A stretch of 64,000 nucleotides of DNA from CAVQYV01 sp963718295 [NCBI: uncultured Methylomirabilota bacterium] (GCA_963718295.1 CAVQYV010000011.1:124001-188000); one strand, 5' to 3'. Shown: positions 1 through 9,361, counted from the first letter of the stretch. Notes: generated by a model from the sequence alone, not told the origin. Numbers and translations: made by a program.

Positions 1-1
1 T

Positions 2-280
2 CACTACGTGAGTGGGAACAAGAACGCAGTGCTCGTCGTGGAGCGGATCAAAGAGGTCCTGGATACGATCGGATTGGGGAAAGAGAGGCTGCGGCTGGAT
101 GAGGCCAGCGCGGGAGAGGCTCCCAAGTTCGCGGCGGTGGTAAGGGAATTCATCCAAGAATTGAGGCCTTTGGGTCCGAATCCTCTGCGGGCCTTTGCTC
201 CGGAGATAGGGGCCGCTGCCAATCCAGGGGGGGCGGGCCAAGGGATTGAAGATACTCCAGTGATACCCTCGAATCGGTGA
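2..280 (+). CDS. MvhD-like hydrogenase/Hdr iron-sulfur subunit, C-terminal fragment
   Basis: Only the C-terminal 92 codons are in the window; the frame is open to the left edge, so the gene is cut by the window boundary. The visible part begins HYVSGN, then VVERIKEVLDTIGL, then a EFIQELRPLGPNPL tail. This matches the end of the MvhD/FrhD family (small [2Fe-2S] subunit that passes electrons between hydrogenase or formate dehydrogenase modules and HdrA). The last ~30 residues (proline and glycine rich) go beyond the usual family end. It lies 51 bp before an HdrC/HdrB-like gene, which supports a role in a cytoplasmic Hdr-type electron-transfer complex. Family assignment rests on the tail only, so it is moderately sure. 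Confidence 0.7.
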   Translation, partial: HYVSGNKNAVLVVERIKEVLDTIGLGKERLRLDEASAGEAPKFAAVVREFIQELRPLGPNPLRAFAPEIGAAANPGGAGQGIEDTPVIPSNR

Positions 281-331
281 TGCTTTCATAATGGGGTCCC
301 CCGGCAAGAGGGGCATAGGAAAAGCGGGGAA

Positions 332-1462
332 ATGAGCCAAGAATCGAGACTGAAGCCAAGCGATCTGGAGTGCATCCAGTGCAATAAGTGTTCTATGTCC
401 TGCCCGGTCCACCGGGTGGACCCGGAGTACTCGCCGCGGGGAATGATCCTCCGCTTGTTGATGGGAGAAGAAGAATCCCTGATCCATGACCGAAATATCT
501 TTCGTTGTTTGAGCTGCGATCTCTGTCGGGAGATCTGTCCGTCCCACACCAAGTTCGTCGATTTCATGCGCCAATCCAGAGGCCAGGCCCGTGAGTCAGG
601 CCTTACCAATGATTGCAAGCACGGGGTCCTGTTATCTTCGATCCAGAAACTGATGGCCAACCTGGATTTGCCCCAAAGGCGCCTCCGATGGTCCGAGGGG
701 CTTCAAATCGACCGCGACTCTGCGATCTGCTATTTTGTGGGCTGTCTCCCCATCTTCGACCAGGTTTTCCCCCATACCGCGAGCACGAAGATTGCCCGGA
801 ATACCCTTGAGATCTTGAACCGGGTAGGGGTCAGGCCGGCGGTGTTTGAAGAGGAGAAATGCTGTGGCTACGATCAATATTTTAGCGGAGATCAAGAGAC
901 ATTTGAGAAGCTTGCCCGGCATAACATGGCTCTTCTGAAAGAGAGAGGGATTACCCGGGTGGTCACCTCATGTCCGGAGTGCTTGAATTCCTTGAAGTTC
1001 ATCTATCCGACTCTCGACCGATCCTTCACTCCGGAGGTGCTCCATATCACCCAGTTTCTCGCCCAGCGATTGGAGGAAGGCAGCCTGAAATTCAAGGAGG
1101 TCAACCGGAAGGTGACCTATCACGATTCGTGTCGCCTGGGTCGGGTTGCCAAGGAGTACGAGTCCGCCCGGAAAATCCTGAGGGCGATTCCGGGATTGGA
1201 ATTGGTGGAGATGCCACGGAATCGGGAGACCGCACCTTGCTGCGGAGTGGGCAATTTCTCCAGCTGCGATGCCCATACCAAGTTCCTCCAGAATGAACGC
1301 CTTAAGGAAGCCGCTTCGGTGGGAGCTGAACTTCTGAGTACGGCATGCCCCAAATGCCGAATCCATTTCAATTGCTATTTGGATGGTCAGCCGATCGAAG
1401 AGCTCTTGGGCCCTCAAATCGAGGACGTCACTGCGATCATCTCACAGGCATTGGAGGGATGA
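332..1462 (+). CDS. HdrC/HdrB-like (Fe-S)-binding protein, fused
   Basis: A 376-residue soluble protein with the architecture of heterodisulfide reductase HdrC fused to HdrB, as in HdrD or the GlcF/LldE iron-sulfur subunits. The N-terminal ~75 residues carry two [4Fe-4S] motifs: CIQCNKCSMSCP and CLSCDLCREICP. The rest has two CCG-type cysteine domains (CCGYDQYFSGD and CPECLNSLKF, then HDSCRLGR, PCCGVGNFSSC and CPKCRIHF). Such domains bind noncubane Fe-S clusters and pass electrons to a quinone, disulfide or partner flavoprotein. It sits between an MvhD-like gene and an FAD oxidase gene that begins 4 bp after its stop. I infer one redox complex; the physiological acceptor cannot be read from sequence. 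Confidence 0.85.
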   Translation: MSQESRLKPSDLECIQCNKCSMSCPVHRVDPEYSPRGMILRLLMGEEESLIHDRNIFRCLSCDLCREICPSHTKFVDFMRQSRGQARESGLTNDCKHGVLLSSIQKLMANLDLPQRRLRWSEGLQIDRDSAICYFVGCLPIFDQVFPHTASTKIARNTLEILNRVGVRPAVFEEEKCCGYDQYFSGDQETFEKLARHNMALLKERGITRVVTSCPECLNSLKFIYPTLDRSFTPEVLHITQFLAQRLEEGSLKFKEVNRKVTYHDSCRLGRVAKEYESARKILRAIPGLELVEMPRNRETAPCCGVGNFSSCDAHTKFLQNERLKEAASVGAELLSTACPKCRIHFNCYLDGQPIEELLGPQIEDVTAIISQALEG

Positions 1463-1466
1463 GCAA

Positions 1467-3011
1467 TTGCAAGAATCGATCATCCAGGGGATTCGTCAGT
1501 TCCTGGCGGATCATGAGATTATGTTCCAAACGGAGCGCCTGCAAGAATACATGACCGATGCCTCCTTCCTGACCAGAGGTGAGCCATCCATCGTAATTTT
1601 CCTCCATACGGAGGATCAAGCTTTCAAAGTGGTCGATTACATGGCCAAAGGATCGATTCCGATCGCGATCCGGGCCATGGGCTCCTCCACTGCCGGAGCA
1701 GCCCTGGCTGACCAAGAAACGCCGCTCCTTCTGGTCGAAAACCTGGGGATGTGCGATCCCTGGGGCAACAGGACGATATTTCTCCAGCCTCGACTTTTCA
1801 CATCGGATGGCGAGGCGCTCACCGACTCGGAGATGGATAAGCTACGATCTCAACCAGAGCTACTGCGCGAGGTCGAGCTGTTTGCCAGGGTCCCCGCCGG
1901 CATGTCCACGGATGAACTGGACCGAAGTCTCATTCCTTACCATCTTCATAGTGCAATTGTGCCTTCCAGCGGGTGGACCTCCATTGCGGCCAATTTCTCC
2001 ACCAATGCAGGGGGCAATGGAAGCCCCACCTACGGAACCTTCAAAGATGTCGTGAGCCGAATGCGGATCATTGGTACCGATGGGGATCGTAATGCCAAGA
2101 TTCATACGGTGGCAGAGAAAAGCAAGATCATCTCCATGGCCGGACATCAGGGGCTTCTGGGTATCATCACGGAGCTGGATGTGCGGGTGGTTTATGCTGT
2201 CCCCGAGAAGGAACTCCTCAGTGCCGTTGTCTGGTACCAACACGCGGATATCAGCATGATCGGCCAGGAGGTGGGACTGTTCATGGATGAGGCACAGAGG
2301 AATTGCAGGATGATCAATGCGGAGTTCCTCCTGCTGGATCCCTATATCATCGACGACGGCAATTCGGTATTTCAGGATCCAGAATTGAAAGGGTTCTTTG
2401 CCCTGGACAGCGGACACCGAAAGATGTTGGTGCTTTATCAAGGAGAGCGTGGATTGATGGATCGACTCCCTGAGGTGGCTCGATCCTTTTCCGGCATACA
2501 TTATCAGGAAATCTCGGCCCAAGGGTTAAAGAAGATGCTTGAAGTTCGGAAAGCGGCCGCGGGGAAATCCTTTGGACGGGTTGGGGTGCCGGGTTTTGAG
2601 GACATCTTCGTGAGGGATCCGAAGAAACTGGGAAAGGTCTTGGCAAAGATCTTCGAGATGAGCGAAGGCATACTTCCCGGCAGACCCTACGGCCACCAAT
2701 ACGTCGATGGGCTGGTGATCCACTATCGGCCTTTGGCAAGGTTGCAAAGGGGTGAGTTCGAGAAGGCTCGGGCACTTACCGAAGAGTTGGGAAGAGAGAT
2801 ATTCGCTGACCCGGATTATGCCACGGAAAAGCGGGCAGAGCATGGTTTGGGATTCGAACTATTTTCCCGATCCTCGAAACAGAGGATTGAGGAGTTGACA
2901 TCCCTCAAAAGGGAATTCGATCCAGCGGGGATCTTTTCGCCGTTCTTGATGAATCCGCGACCCACCATCGATTTTTCGGGCGATCGACTTCTGGGGATCG
3001 CGGCGCCTTAG
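1467..3011 (+). CDS. FAD-binding oxidoreductase, GlcD/lactate dehydrogenase type
   Basis: A 514-residue flavoprotein of the PCMH/VAO fold used by glycolate oxidase GlcD, D-lactate dehydrogenase and related 2-hydroxyacid dehydrogenases. The FAD-binding half shows AMGSSTAG and the segment NFSTNAGGNGSPTYGTFKD. The C-terminal part ends in the family pattern FDPAGIFSPF. I chose a TTG start at 1467 because GGAGGG lies 8 bp upstream; an upstream open frame to 1383 overlaps the preceding gene and has no such site. The close spacing to the Fe-S subunit matches the GlcD-GlcF pairing: the flavoprotein oxidises the substrate and the Fe-S protein takes the electrons. The substrate (lactate, glycolate or another hydroxyacid) is unknown. 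Confidence 0.82.
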   Translation: MQESIIQGIRQFLADHEIMFQTERLQEYMTDASFLTRGEPSIVIFLHTEDQAFKVVDYMAKGSIPIAIRAMGSSTAGAALADQETPLLLVENLGMCDPWGNRTIFLQPRLFTSDGEALTDSEMDKLRSQPELLREVELFARVPAGMSTDELDRSLIPYHLHSAIVPSSGWTSIAANFSTNAGGNGSPTYGTFKDVVSRMRIIGTDGDRNAKIHTVAEKSKIISMAGHQGLLGIITELDVRVVYAVPEKELLSAVVWYQHADISMIGQEVGLFMDEAQRNCRMINAEFLLLDPYIIDDGNSVFQDPELKGFFALDSGHRKMLVLYQGERGLMDRLPEVARSFSGIHYQEISAQGLKKMLEVRKAAAGKSFGRVGVPGFEDIFVRDPKKLGKVLAKIFEMSEGILPGRPYGHQYVDGLVIHYRPLARLQRGEFEKARALTEELGREIFADPDYATEKRAEHGLGFELFSRSSKQRIEELTSLKREFDPAGIFSPFLMNPRPTIDFSGDRLLGIAAP

Positions 3012-3049
3012 CCGGAGGGCACAGGTTCCATTTTGGGCCTGAGGAGACG

Positions 3050-4330
3050 ATGCCAAAACTCAAATTGATTACCTTTGGCTGCCAGACGAATGAGTTGGAT
3101 TCGGAAAGAATCGCGGGAGTGCTCTCAGAGTCTGGCTACGAGCTCACGGACCAGGAGGAGGAAGCTGACCTCATACTCCTGAATACCTGTTCGATTCGGA
3201 AAAAAGCCGAGGATAAATTCTATAGTCAGTTGGGAAGATTGGGGACCCTGAAGCGTGGAAAGCGCTACCTCCGAATAGGGGTCTGCGGGTGCATCGCAGA
3301 ACAGGAGGGGGAAGGTCTAAGGCGCCGCTTTCCAATCGTGGATCTGGTAATAGGGACCGGGCGAATTTCGCAAATCCCATCGTTGCTCAGTGTGGGAAAA
3401 GCGGAGACGACCGGACCCATTCACCCGCTTCGCTCCAGCCCGGTCAAGGCCTGGATAGAGATCATGAAGGGTTGCAACAACTTCTGTGCCTATTGCGTGG
3501 TTCCTTATCTGCGAGGGAGGGAGGAGAGCCACTCACCCGAAGAAATCCTCCAGGAAATCGCTGACTTGAAAGGCAAGGGTTATCGGGAGATCGTCCTCTT
3601 GGGACATAATGTGAATTCTTACGGCAGGGGGCTGTTTCCACCCGTCGATTTCCGAGGGCTCCTGCACAGGATTGACACGGTCGTATCCGATTCGATGTGG
3701 GTTCGATTCACCACCTCTCATCCCAAGGATTTGACCCCAGAACTAGCCAGGTGCTTTTCCGAGTTGCCAGCGCTATGTGAACATATTCACCTTCCGGTCC
3801 AATCGGGTTCGGACCAGGTATTGGCAAGGATGAATCGGGGTTATTTGCGGGGGCATTTCCTGGGGATTATGGATGAGCTCCGAAGATGGACTCCAAACAT
3901 CGCCGTTACGACGGATATCATGGTGGGCTTCCCGGGAGAGAGCGAGAGGGATTTCCAGGCGACCCTGAGCCTGCTGGAGGAGGTGCGATTCGACCGCATC
4001 TTCTCCTTCAAATACTCCTCCAGGCCCCGGACCAAGGCCCTGTCACTCCCCGACCACCTCCCGGAGAGGGTCAAAGAAGATCGCCTGAGCCAAGTCATCA
4101 ATCTGCAGAACTCCATTTCCCACCAGAAGAATCGTGCCATATTAGGAGAGACGGTTCAGGTGCTGGTGGAAAAAAGGGGAAGCAAGAGAGACCAGGGGAT
4201 GGTCACCTCTCGGACTCGCGCCAATCAGGTGGTTCATTTCGCGGACCCTAGGGCGGAAGCGGGAGCCATCGTGCGGGTAAGAATCCTTGAGGCAAGCGCC
4301 TTTCACCTCAAGGGGGAGGCGATTCAATGA
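3050..4330 (+). CDS. miaB: tRNA-2-methylthio-N6-dimethylallyladenosine synthase MiaB
   Basis: A radical-SAM methylthiotransferase that adds the 2-methylthio group to i6A at position 37 of tRNAs reading UNN codons. At 426 residues it has the normal length. The N-terminal UPF0004 domain has its three cluster cysteines in TFGCQTNELDSE, NTCSIRKKAE and VCGCIAEQ. The radical SAM motif is CNNFCAYC, followed by VVPYLRGREESH. The C-terminal TRAM domain contains VLVEKRGSKRDQGMVTSRT. The pattern matches MiaB better than MtaB or RimO. It starts 38 bp after the FAD oxidase and is followed by a separate promoter. Confidence 0.95.
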   Translation: MPKLKLITFGCQTNELDSERIAGVLSESGYELTDQEEEADLILLNTCSIRKKAEDKFYSQLGRLGTLKRGKRYLRIGVCGCIAEQEGEGLRRRFPIVDLVIGTGRISQIPSLLSVGKAETTGPIHPLRSSPVKAWIEIMKGCNNFCAYCVVPYLRGREESHSPEEILQEIADLKGKGYREIVLLGHNVNSYGRGLFPPVDFRGLLHRIDTVVSDSMWVRFTTSHPKDLTPELARCFSELPALCEHIHLPVQSGSDQVLARMNRGYLRGHFLGIMDELRRWTPNIAVTTDIMVGFPGESERDFQATLSLLEEVRFDRIFSFKYSSRPRTKALSLPDHLPERVKEDRLSQVINLQNSISHQKNRAILGETVQVLVEKRGSKRDQGMVTSRTRANQVVHFADPRAEAGAIVRVRILEASAFHLKGEAIQ

Positions 4331-4368
4331 TGTTGGAGGCGGGCCATATTCGAAAGTAATAATGGGTA

Positions 4369-4397
4369 TTGACAGGATCGGTATAAGATCCTATCAT
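4369..4397 (+). promoter_or_regulatory. Sigma70-type promoter upstream of the SPOR gene
   Basis: TTGACA at 4369-4374 and TATCAT at 4392-4397 are separated by exactly 17 bp. It lies in the 137-bp gap between miaB and the SPOR-domain gene and points at the latter. This suggests that the SPOR-ihfA-merR-tRNA block has its own transcription start near 4404. Confidence 0.6.
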
Positions 4398-4467
4398 AAG
4401 CCCGCGTAACTACTGCCAGAATTTGGCTCAAACGACCCTATGACCTTTATGGGCAGGAGTTCATGTA

Positions 4468-5325
4468 GTGAGAAAGATCGATCTTACCAGGGATGAGGAA
4501 CAAGAGAAGAAGGGCACAGGTAAGAGTCTGCCCCCTAGCACCAAACGCCTCTTGGTCATTTTGGTGGCCGTGTTCATCGTGGGGATAGGGGTTTTGGCAG
4601 CCCAGAAATTTCTCCTGCAGCAGCAGCCTCTTCCCTCGCCTCCAGCTCGCCCCGCAACTACGGCTCCACCGGCGCCCCCCCAAGCCTCGTCCAAGCCTCC
4701 CGAAGTGGTGCAGCCCCTCCCGGCCGTACCTCCTGTCTCCGTCCCAACTCCCCCGGTGAGTACGGCCAAGGAGGAGGAAATTGCAGAGCCGGTAGAGCAT
4801 CCCAAACCCGAGGCGAAGGGTAAAGAGGGGGAGAGGATTGGATCTCGCAGTACCAGAGAGGGGTATCCAAGCCCGAAATACTCCATCCAGGTTGAGAGCT
4901 ATTCCCAGGAAAGCAATGCCCTCTCCCTCAAGAGGAGGCTGGAGCAGGAGGGATTCTCCCCCCGTATCGTCCAGAGCAAGATGGCTCTTACCAGGCATAA
5001 TGTTTACCTCGGGGATTTCTCCGGTCCCGAGCAAGCTGCCGAAATGGGAAGTCGTTTACAGGCTGAGGGAATTCGCGGCACACTGGAGTCATTGGAAGAT
5101 GGTCGTCAGAGCTATTGGGTCGGGTCTTTCTATACCCTGGCTGAGGCCGTTGATAGGGCTCTGGAGATCCAGAGAAAGAACTACCCCGTGAGAGTGGTGA
5201 GCAGCACTCCAATGCGTGCTGTCTATCATGTACGCATTGGCCATTTCGATGATCGTTTGCGGGCAGCCAAAATGGTTGCGCGCCTCCGAGGACAGGGTCA
5301 CTCTCCCATTGTGGTAAAGGAATAG
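4468..5325 (+). CDS. SPOR-domain membrane protein
   Basis: A 285-residue protein with a charged N-terminus, one transmembrane helix at about residues 28-50 (LLVILVAVFIVGIGVLAA), a proline/alanine-rich linker to about residue 110, then two SPOR-like repeats (about 138-210 and 213-285). Each repeat begins with an aromatic beta strand (YSIQVESYSQ; YWVGSFYTLAEA) and has a Gly-Phe turn. SPOR domains bind denuded peptidoglycan, so it probably acts in the cell envelope at septa. The GTG start at 4468 has AGGAG 8 bp upstream. Its exact partner in division is unknown. Confidence 0.8.
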   Translation: MRKIDLTRDEEQEKKGTGKSLPPSTKRLLVILVAVFIVGIGVLAAQKFLLQQQPLPSPPARPATTAPPAPPQASSKPPEVVQPLPAVPPVSVPTPPVSTAKEEEIAEPVEHPKPEAKGKEGERIGSRSTREGYPSPKYSIQVESYSQESNALSLKRRLEQEGFSPRIVQSKMALTRHNVYLGDFSGPEQAAEMGSRLQAEGIRGTLESLEDGRQSYWVGSFYTLAEAVDRALEIQRKNYPVRVVSSTPMRAVYHVRIGHFDDRLRAAKMVARLRGQGHSPIVVKE

Positions 5326-5411
5326 ACGGCCATCTCAAGATGTTGGAGGTGTGATTTCGTGTGGGTCGGTAGCCTTAGGGTGGGGGCCAGCGCAAGATTG
5401 AAGAGGAGGGA

Positions 5412-5699
5412 ATGGAATTGACCAAGGCAGATATAGCAGCTTTGGTGGCCGAAAAGGGAATCACCAAAAAGCAAGCTACAGAAACGATTGAACTGACACT
5501 CGAATTGATCAAAAGGGCCCTGAAGCGGGGCGAGAAAGTCCAGTTAGTCGGTTTTGGAAGTTTTCAGGTGAAGAACAAGAGGGCGAGAAAGGGCAGGAAT
5601 CCTCAGACCGGTGAGGAGATCACGATCTCAGCAAGAAAGGTCCTGAAGTTCAAGCCTGGAAAGGCTCTTTTTCAGGCCATCAATGCAAGAGCTAAATGA
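5412..5699 (+). CDS. ihfA: Integration host factor alpha-type HU/IHF protein
   Basis: A 95-residue nucleoid protein of the HU/IHF family that binds and bends DNA as a dimer. It begins [15 protein letters not shown] and carries [10 protein letters not shown], the arm signature [10 protein letters not shown] and the FKPGKAL end. Assignment to the alpha subunit rests mainly on its position before merR, tRNA-Pro and surE, which is the usual ihfA neighbourhood in Desulfobacterota. The likely beta partner is also in this window at 40103-40384. Its stop overlaps the start of the MerR gene by 4 nt, so the two are probably translationally coupled. Confidence 0.88.
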   Translation: MELTKADIAALVAEKGITKKQATETIELTLELIKRALKRGEKVQLVGFGSFQVKNKRARKGRNPQTGEEITISARKVLKFKPGKALFQAINARAK

Positions 5700-6100
5700 G
5701 GAACCCGCATCCTCCTGTTTTCCTGGAGTGTGATAGTCTTCCTGACAGACTTTTCTATAAGATTGGGGAAGTCTCGCGGCTGACAGGAGTACCCGCTTAT
5801 ATCCTTCGATATTGGGAATCCGAATTCGATGTCCTTGCCCCCCAGAAGAGCAGGAGCGGGCAGAGACGTTATCGAAAAGGAGATATCGAGACCGTCTTCC
5901 AGATAAAGCAACTCCTTTATCGCGAGGGGTTTACGATCGCCGGGGCAAGAGCGAAGTTTCGGGCTCAAAGTGGGAAAAGGGAACTGCCCGCCAGCAGACC
6001 GGACCGAGGGCAAGACGAGCTTCTAAATGCTTTGGGAATCATAAGACAGAGGTTGCAGGAAATCGCTTGCATCCTTGATGATCGCAAAAAGCGGAAATAG
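5696..6100 (+). CDS. MerR-family transcriptional regulator
   Basis: A 134-residue regulator with the winged-helix MerR DNA-binding domain at residues ~20-90: [20 protein letters not shown] followed by [18 protein letters not shown]. The C-terminal part is short and has no metal-binding cysteine pair, so metal sensing is unlikely. Proteins like this, directly after ihfA and before tRNA-Pro, are conserved in Desulfobacterota, but I know of no assigned target. The ATG overlaps the ihfA stop. Confidence 0.88.
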   Translation: MRNPHPPVFLECDSLPDRLFYKIGEVSRLTGVPAYILRYWESEFDVLAPQKSRSGQRRYRKGDIETVFQIKQLLYREGFTIAGARAKFRAQSGKRELPASRPDRGQDELLNALGIIRQRLQEIACILDDRKKRK

Positions 6101-6107
6101 TGCACGT

Positions 6108-6184
6108 CGGGGCGTAGCGCAGTCTGGTAGCGCACTGGCATGGGGGGCCAGTGGTCGTCCGTTCGAATCGGATCGCCCCGACCA
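6108..6184 (+). tRNA. tRNA-Pro (anticodon GGG)
   Basis: Full cloverleaf of 77 nt with the 3' CCA encoded. The acceptor stem CGGGGCG (6108-6114) pairs with CGCCCCG (6174-6180). The anticodon stem CTGGC/GCCAG encloses the loop ATGGGGG, giving anticodon GGG for CCC. The T arm carries GTTCGAATC. It lies just after the MerR gene and may be transcribed with it. Confidence 0.95.
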
Positions 6185-6389
6185 TCTTTCAGCTTATGAA
6201 ATCCTGCCTATTCTCTTTCCTACCCCCTCAACTCAAAAATTCAGGAGAGATTCATAGGACCAAAGTCTTAAGTCCGATGAAACCTGGGCTCACACACCGA
6301 AGCCCTTCGCTATTTCTCTGATCCTTCACTTTAGCTTTATATCCAGAACACGCCGTTTTCATTCAGGTTGTCGTGGGAGGTTATGGACA

Positions 6390-7151
6390 GTGTTGATTTT
6401 GGTCAGTAACGACGATGGAATCAGCTCGCCGGGCCTGGGGGCCTTGGCGGACAGTCTCGGGAGGATCGGAGAGGTATTTGTCGTTGCTCCCGATCGAGAG
6501 AGAAGCGCGGTGGGCCATTCACTTACCCTGGACGTCCCGCTGAGGGTCAACCCACTTGGGAATCGTACCTTTGCCGTTAGCGGTACCCCCACTGATTGTA
6601 TTGCCTTAGGGGTGTTGAAGATCATGCCCTCCAAGCCCGATCTGGTGGTGGCTGGAATCAACATGGGTCAGAATTTAGGCGATGACATCACATACTCCGG
6701 GACCGTATCCGCAGCGATGGAAGCAGCCCTTCTGAAGATCCCTTCCTTTGCTGTCTCCCTGGTGGCCAATGGAGACTACCATTTCGAGGCCGCGGCAGAT
6801 TTCTCCGCATACCTGGCACAGATCATCATGGACCGGGGCCTCCCGCCCTATGCCTTGCTGAACGTAAACGTGCCCAATCTGGATCCCAGTGAGATCCGGG
6901 GAGCAGCCGTAACTTCTTTGGGCAGAAGACATTATAGCGAGGCGGTGCTGGAAAAGGTCGACCCCCGGGGGAGGCCCTACTACTGGTTTGGAGGAAACGA
7001 CTATCAGTGGGTACATGAGGAGGGGACTGATATCGAGGCCATTCATCAAAAAATGATTTCCATAACCCCATTGCACATGGATCTGACCGATTACGATCTG
7101 GCGGTGCAGATGGGAAAATGGAAGATCGAATTCCAGCCTGCCCAACGATGA
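6390..7151 (+). CDS. surE: 5'/3'-nucleotidase SurE
   Basis: A 253-residue survival protein E, a metal-dependent nucleoside 5'/3'-monophosphate phosphatase. The N-terminal motif SNDDGISSPG supplies the two metal-binding aspartates. Further family motifs are APDRERSAVGHSLT, SGTPTDC and GINMGQNLGDDITYSGTVSAAMEA (split here between two known blocks). The start is GTG at 6390 with GGGAGG 9 bp upstream. Its last 4 bases overlap the next gene. SurE and the methyltransferase Pcm, found 1.4 kb downstream, are a classic stress-survival pair. Confidence 0.95.
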   Translation: MLILVSNDDGISSPGLGALADSLGRIGEVFVVAPDRERSAVGHSLTLDVPLRVNPLGNRTFAVSGTPTDCIALGVLKIMPSKPDLVVAGINMGQNLGDDITYSGTVSAAMEAALLKIPSFAVSLVANGDYHFEAAADFSAYLAQIIMDRGLPPYALLNVNVPNLDPSEIRGAAVTSLGRRHYSEAVLEKVDPRGRPYYWFGGNDYQWVHEEGTDIEAIHQKMISITPLHMDLTDYDLAVQMGKWKIEFQPAQR

Positions 7152-8512
7152 AGGACTGCGAGGTCATCGTAGTGGGTGCGGGGCCCGCGGGGATTTTTGC
7201 GGCCCTCGAACTCTCCCGCGTCGCATCTGCCGAAGTCCTTATGATAGAAAAGGGTCACGACCTGGAGAGGCGAAAGGGTCCTGATCCCTCCCTGGCCTCG
7301 TCCGTGAGGGGCTGGGGCGGAGCAGGCGCTTACAGCGATGGAAAACTGAACCTCTCTTCGGAGGTGGGGGGGATTTTGAGCAGATTCCTCTCTCCAGGCG
7401 AGGTCACCGGACTCATCGAGGAAGTAGATCAAACCTATCTTTCTTTCGGAGGGCCTACGGAAGCCTTTGGCATGGATGCCCGAGAGGTCGACCGAATTGG
7501 GAGAGAGGCAAGGAAATATGGACTTCAACTCACCCCCTCCAGGATTCGTCACTTGGGCACCGAGAACTGCTTCGAAATATTGCGGCGAATGAGAGAGTAT
7601 TTGACCGGAAAGGTCCAGATCGAATTCGAAACCGACATCGTTGAGCTGAATTGTGATTCCAGCGGGAGCGGATTTATCCTGCAGGGCGCAAAGGGCGAGT
7701 GCTTCAGGGCCGATTATGTGATCTTGGCGCCTGGCAGGGAAGGATCCGGTTGGCTCAGTGATGTGGCAGACAGACTTCGCCTTTCCACCTCCATCAATCC
7801 GGTAGATATCGGCCTTCGGGTCGAGGTGCCAGCGTCCATCATGGAGCCCATCACCCGAGTCATCTATGAAGCCAAGCTTCATTACCGATCCAAGAGATTC
7901 AATGACCCGGTTCGCACTTTTTGCATGTGTCCCAATGGAGAAGTCATCCGAGAAGATCTGGGCGGATTGTATGCGGTGAATGGTCACAGCTACGCCCACC
8001 GAAAGACTGCAAATACTAATTTCGCTGTCCTGGTGAGCACCTCTTTCACCGAACCCTTCAAAGAGCCTATCTCCTATGGAAAGCACATCGCCCGTCTCGC
8101 AAACCTCCTGGGAGGGGAAGTGATCGTTCAAAGATTCGTGGATCTTCAATTGGGAAGGAGATCGACCCGTGAAAGGATCCAGAACGGCCCCATCATGCCG
8201 ACCTTGGAGTCGGCCACCCCCGGAGATCTGAGTTTCGTCCTTCCCTATCGCCACCTGGCGAACATTATCGAGATGCTGGAGGCCCTCGACGGCCTAATCC
8301 CGGGCATCAACTCAGATCAAACGCTCCTATACGGGGTGGAAGTGAAATTCTATTCCCTACAATTGAAACTATCTCCTACCATGGAAACGGAGATACCCAA
8401 TTTGTTTGGTGCTGGCGATGGGGTGGGCGTAAGTCGGGGATTGGTTCAGGCCTCCGCATCTGGTTTACTTGCGGCCAGGGAGGTAGCCAAGAGGATCGGA
8501 AGGCAGGGGTAG
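7148..8512 (+). CDS. NAD(P)/FAD-dependent oxidoreductase (COG2509-like)
   Basis: A 454-residue flavoprotein. It opens with the dinucleotide-binding motif VIVVGAGPAGIFAALELS and ends with the second FAD motif LFGAGDGVGVSRGLVQASASG. Intermediate segments GAGAYSDGKLN and CMCPNGEV match the uncharacterised FAD-dependent dehydrogenase group related to YkuF-like proteins. The preferred start is the ATG at 7148, which overlaps the surE stop; an upstream GTG at 7118 lies inside surE. The substrate is not known. Location between surE and pcm suggests housekeeping rather than pathway-specific work. Confidence 0.8.
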   Translation: MKDCEVIVVGAGPAGIFAALELSRVASAEVLMIEKGHDLERRKGPDPSLASSVRGWGGAGAYSDGKLNLSSEVGGILSRFLSPGEVTGLIEEVDQTYLSFGGPTEAFGMDAREVDRIGREARKYGLQLTPSRIRHLGTENCFEILRRMREYLTGKVQIEFETDIVELNCDSSGSGFILQGAKGECFRADYVILAPGREGSGWLSDVADRLRLSTSINPVDIGLRVEVPASIMEPITRVIYEAKLHYRSKRFNDPVRTFCMCPNGEVIREDLGGLYAVNGHSYAHRKTANTNFAVLVSTSFTEPFKEPISYGKHIARLANLLGGEVIVQRFVDLQLGRRSTRERIQNGPIMPTLESATPGDLSFVLPYRHLANIIEMLEALDGLIPGINSDQTLLYGVEVKFYSLQLKLSPTMETEIPNLFGAGDGVGVSRGLVQASASGLLAAREVAKRIGRQG

Positions 8513-8587
8513 GCATAGACCAGGAGACGCTTCCACTCTCGGCTATGCCAGGAGAGGCGAACCCACGCTCTATCGGATGGAGTCAAG

Positions 8588-9229
8588 GTGGACTACGAAA
8601 TTGCCCGGGAGCGAATGGTAACGGAACAGCTCGTGGCTCGAGGAATTAGAGACCCTCGAGTGCTGTCGGCCATGGGAAAGGTGCCTCGCCATCTCTTTGT
8701 GGAGGAAGCCCTGGTAGGCAGGGCGTATGGCGACTATCCATTGCCCATTGGTGAGAAGCAAACCATATCGCAGCCTTATATGGTTGCCTTGATGACGGAG
8801 GCCTTAGATGCGGGTCCCAAGGATAGGATTTTGGAGATCGGCACAGGTTCTGGTTATCAGACCGCCATACTGGCCGAGCTCTGTTCCAAGGTCTATTCGA
8901 TTGAACGCATCAAAATCCTGGCGGAGCGGGCGGAGAAGATCCTGAAGAATTTGGGATACACCAATTTCCTCATCAAAGTGGCAGATGGGACCAACGGCTG
9001 GAAGGAAGAGACCCCTTTCGATGGAATCCTGGTAACAGCTGGGGCCCCGAGTGTCCCCAAGGTATTGATGGAACAGCTAACGGATGGGGGGAGATTGATT
9101 ATTCCCATAGGCGACGAATTCTCCCAGTCCCTGACCAAGGTGGTCCGAGAAGGGGATACATATCATCATTCGAGTCTGACGGGATGTGTCTTTGTGAAGC
9201 TGATCGGCAATCACGGATGGAAGTCTTAG
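8588..9229 (+). CDS. pcm: Protein-L-isoaspartate O-methyltransferase
   Basis: A 213-residue SAM-dependent methyltransferase that starts repair of isoaspartyl residues in aged proteins. Motif I is ILEIGTGSGYQTAILAEL. The family signature MVTEQLVARGI, VPRHLFV and PLPIGEKQTISQP is present in order, with ILVTAGAP in the C-terminal half. The GTG start at 8588 gives the normal family length. It belongs with surE functionally. Confidence 0.94.
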   Translation: MDYEIARERMVTEQLVARGIRDPRVLSAMGKVPRHLFVEEALVGRAYGDYPLPIGEKQTISQPYMVALMTEALDAGPKDRILEIGTGSGYQTAILAELCSKVYSIERIKILAERAEKILKNLGYTNFLIKVADGTNGWKEETPFDGILVTAGAPSVPKVLMEQLTDGGRLIIPIGDEFSQSLTKVVREGDTYHHSSLTGCVFVKLIGNHGWKS

Positions 9230-9231
9230 CG

Positions 9232-9309
<78 letters not shown>

Positions 9310-9361
9310 TTATACTGACTATCATGCCGCATGATCTCCAATTTCTTCGAATCCAGGGTCT

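Noticed and set aside
7091-8254. A 387-codon minus-strand frame
   Set aside because: Shadow of the FAD-dependent oxidoreductase; no ribosome site or domain.
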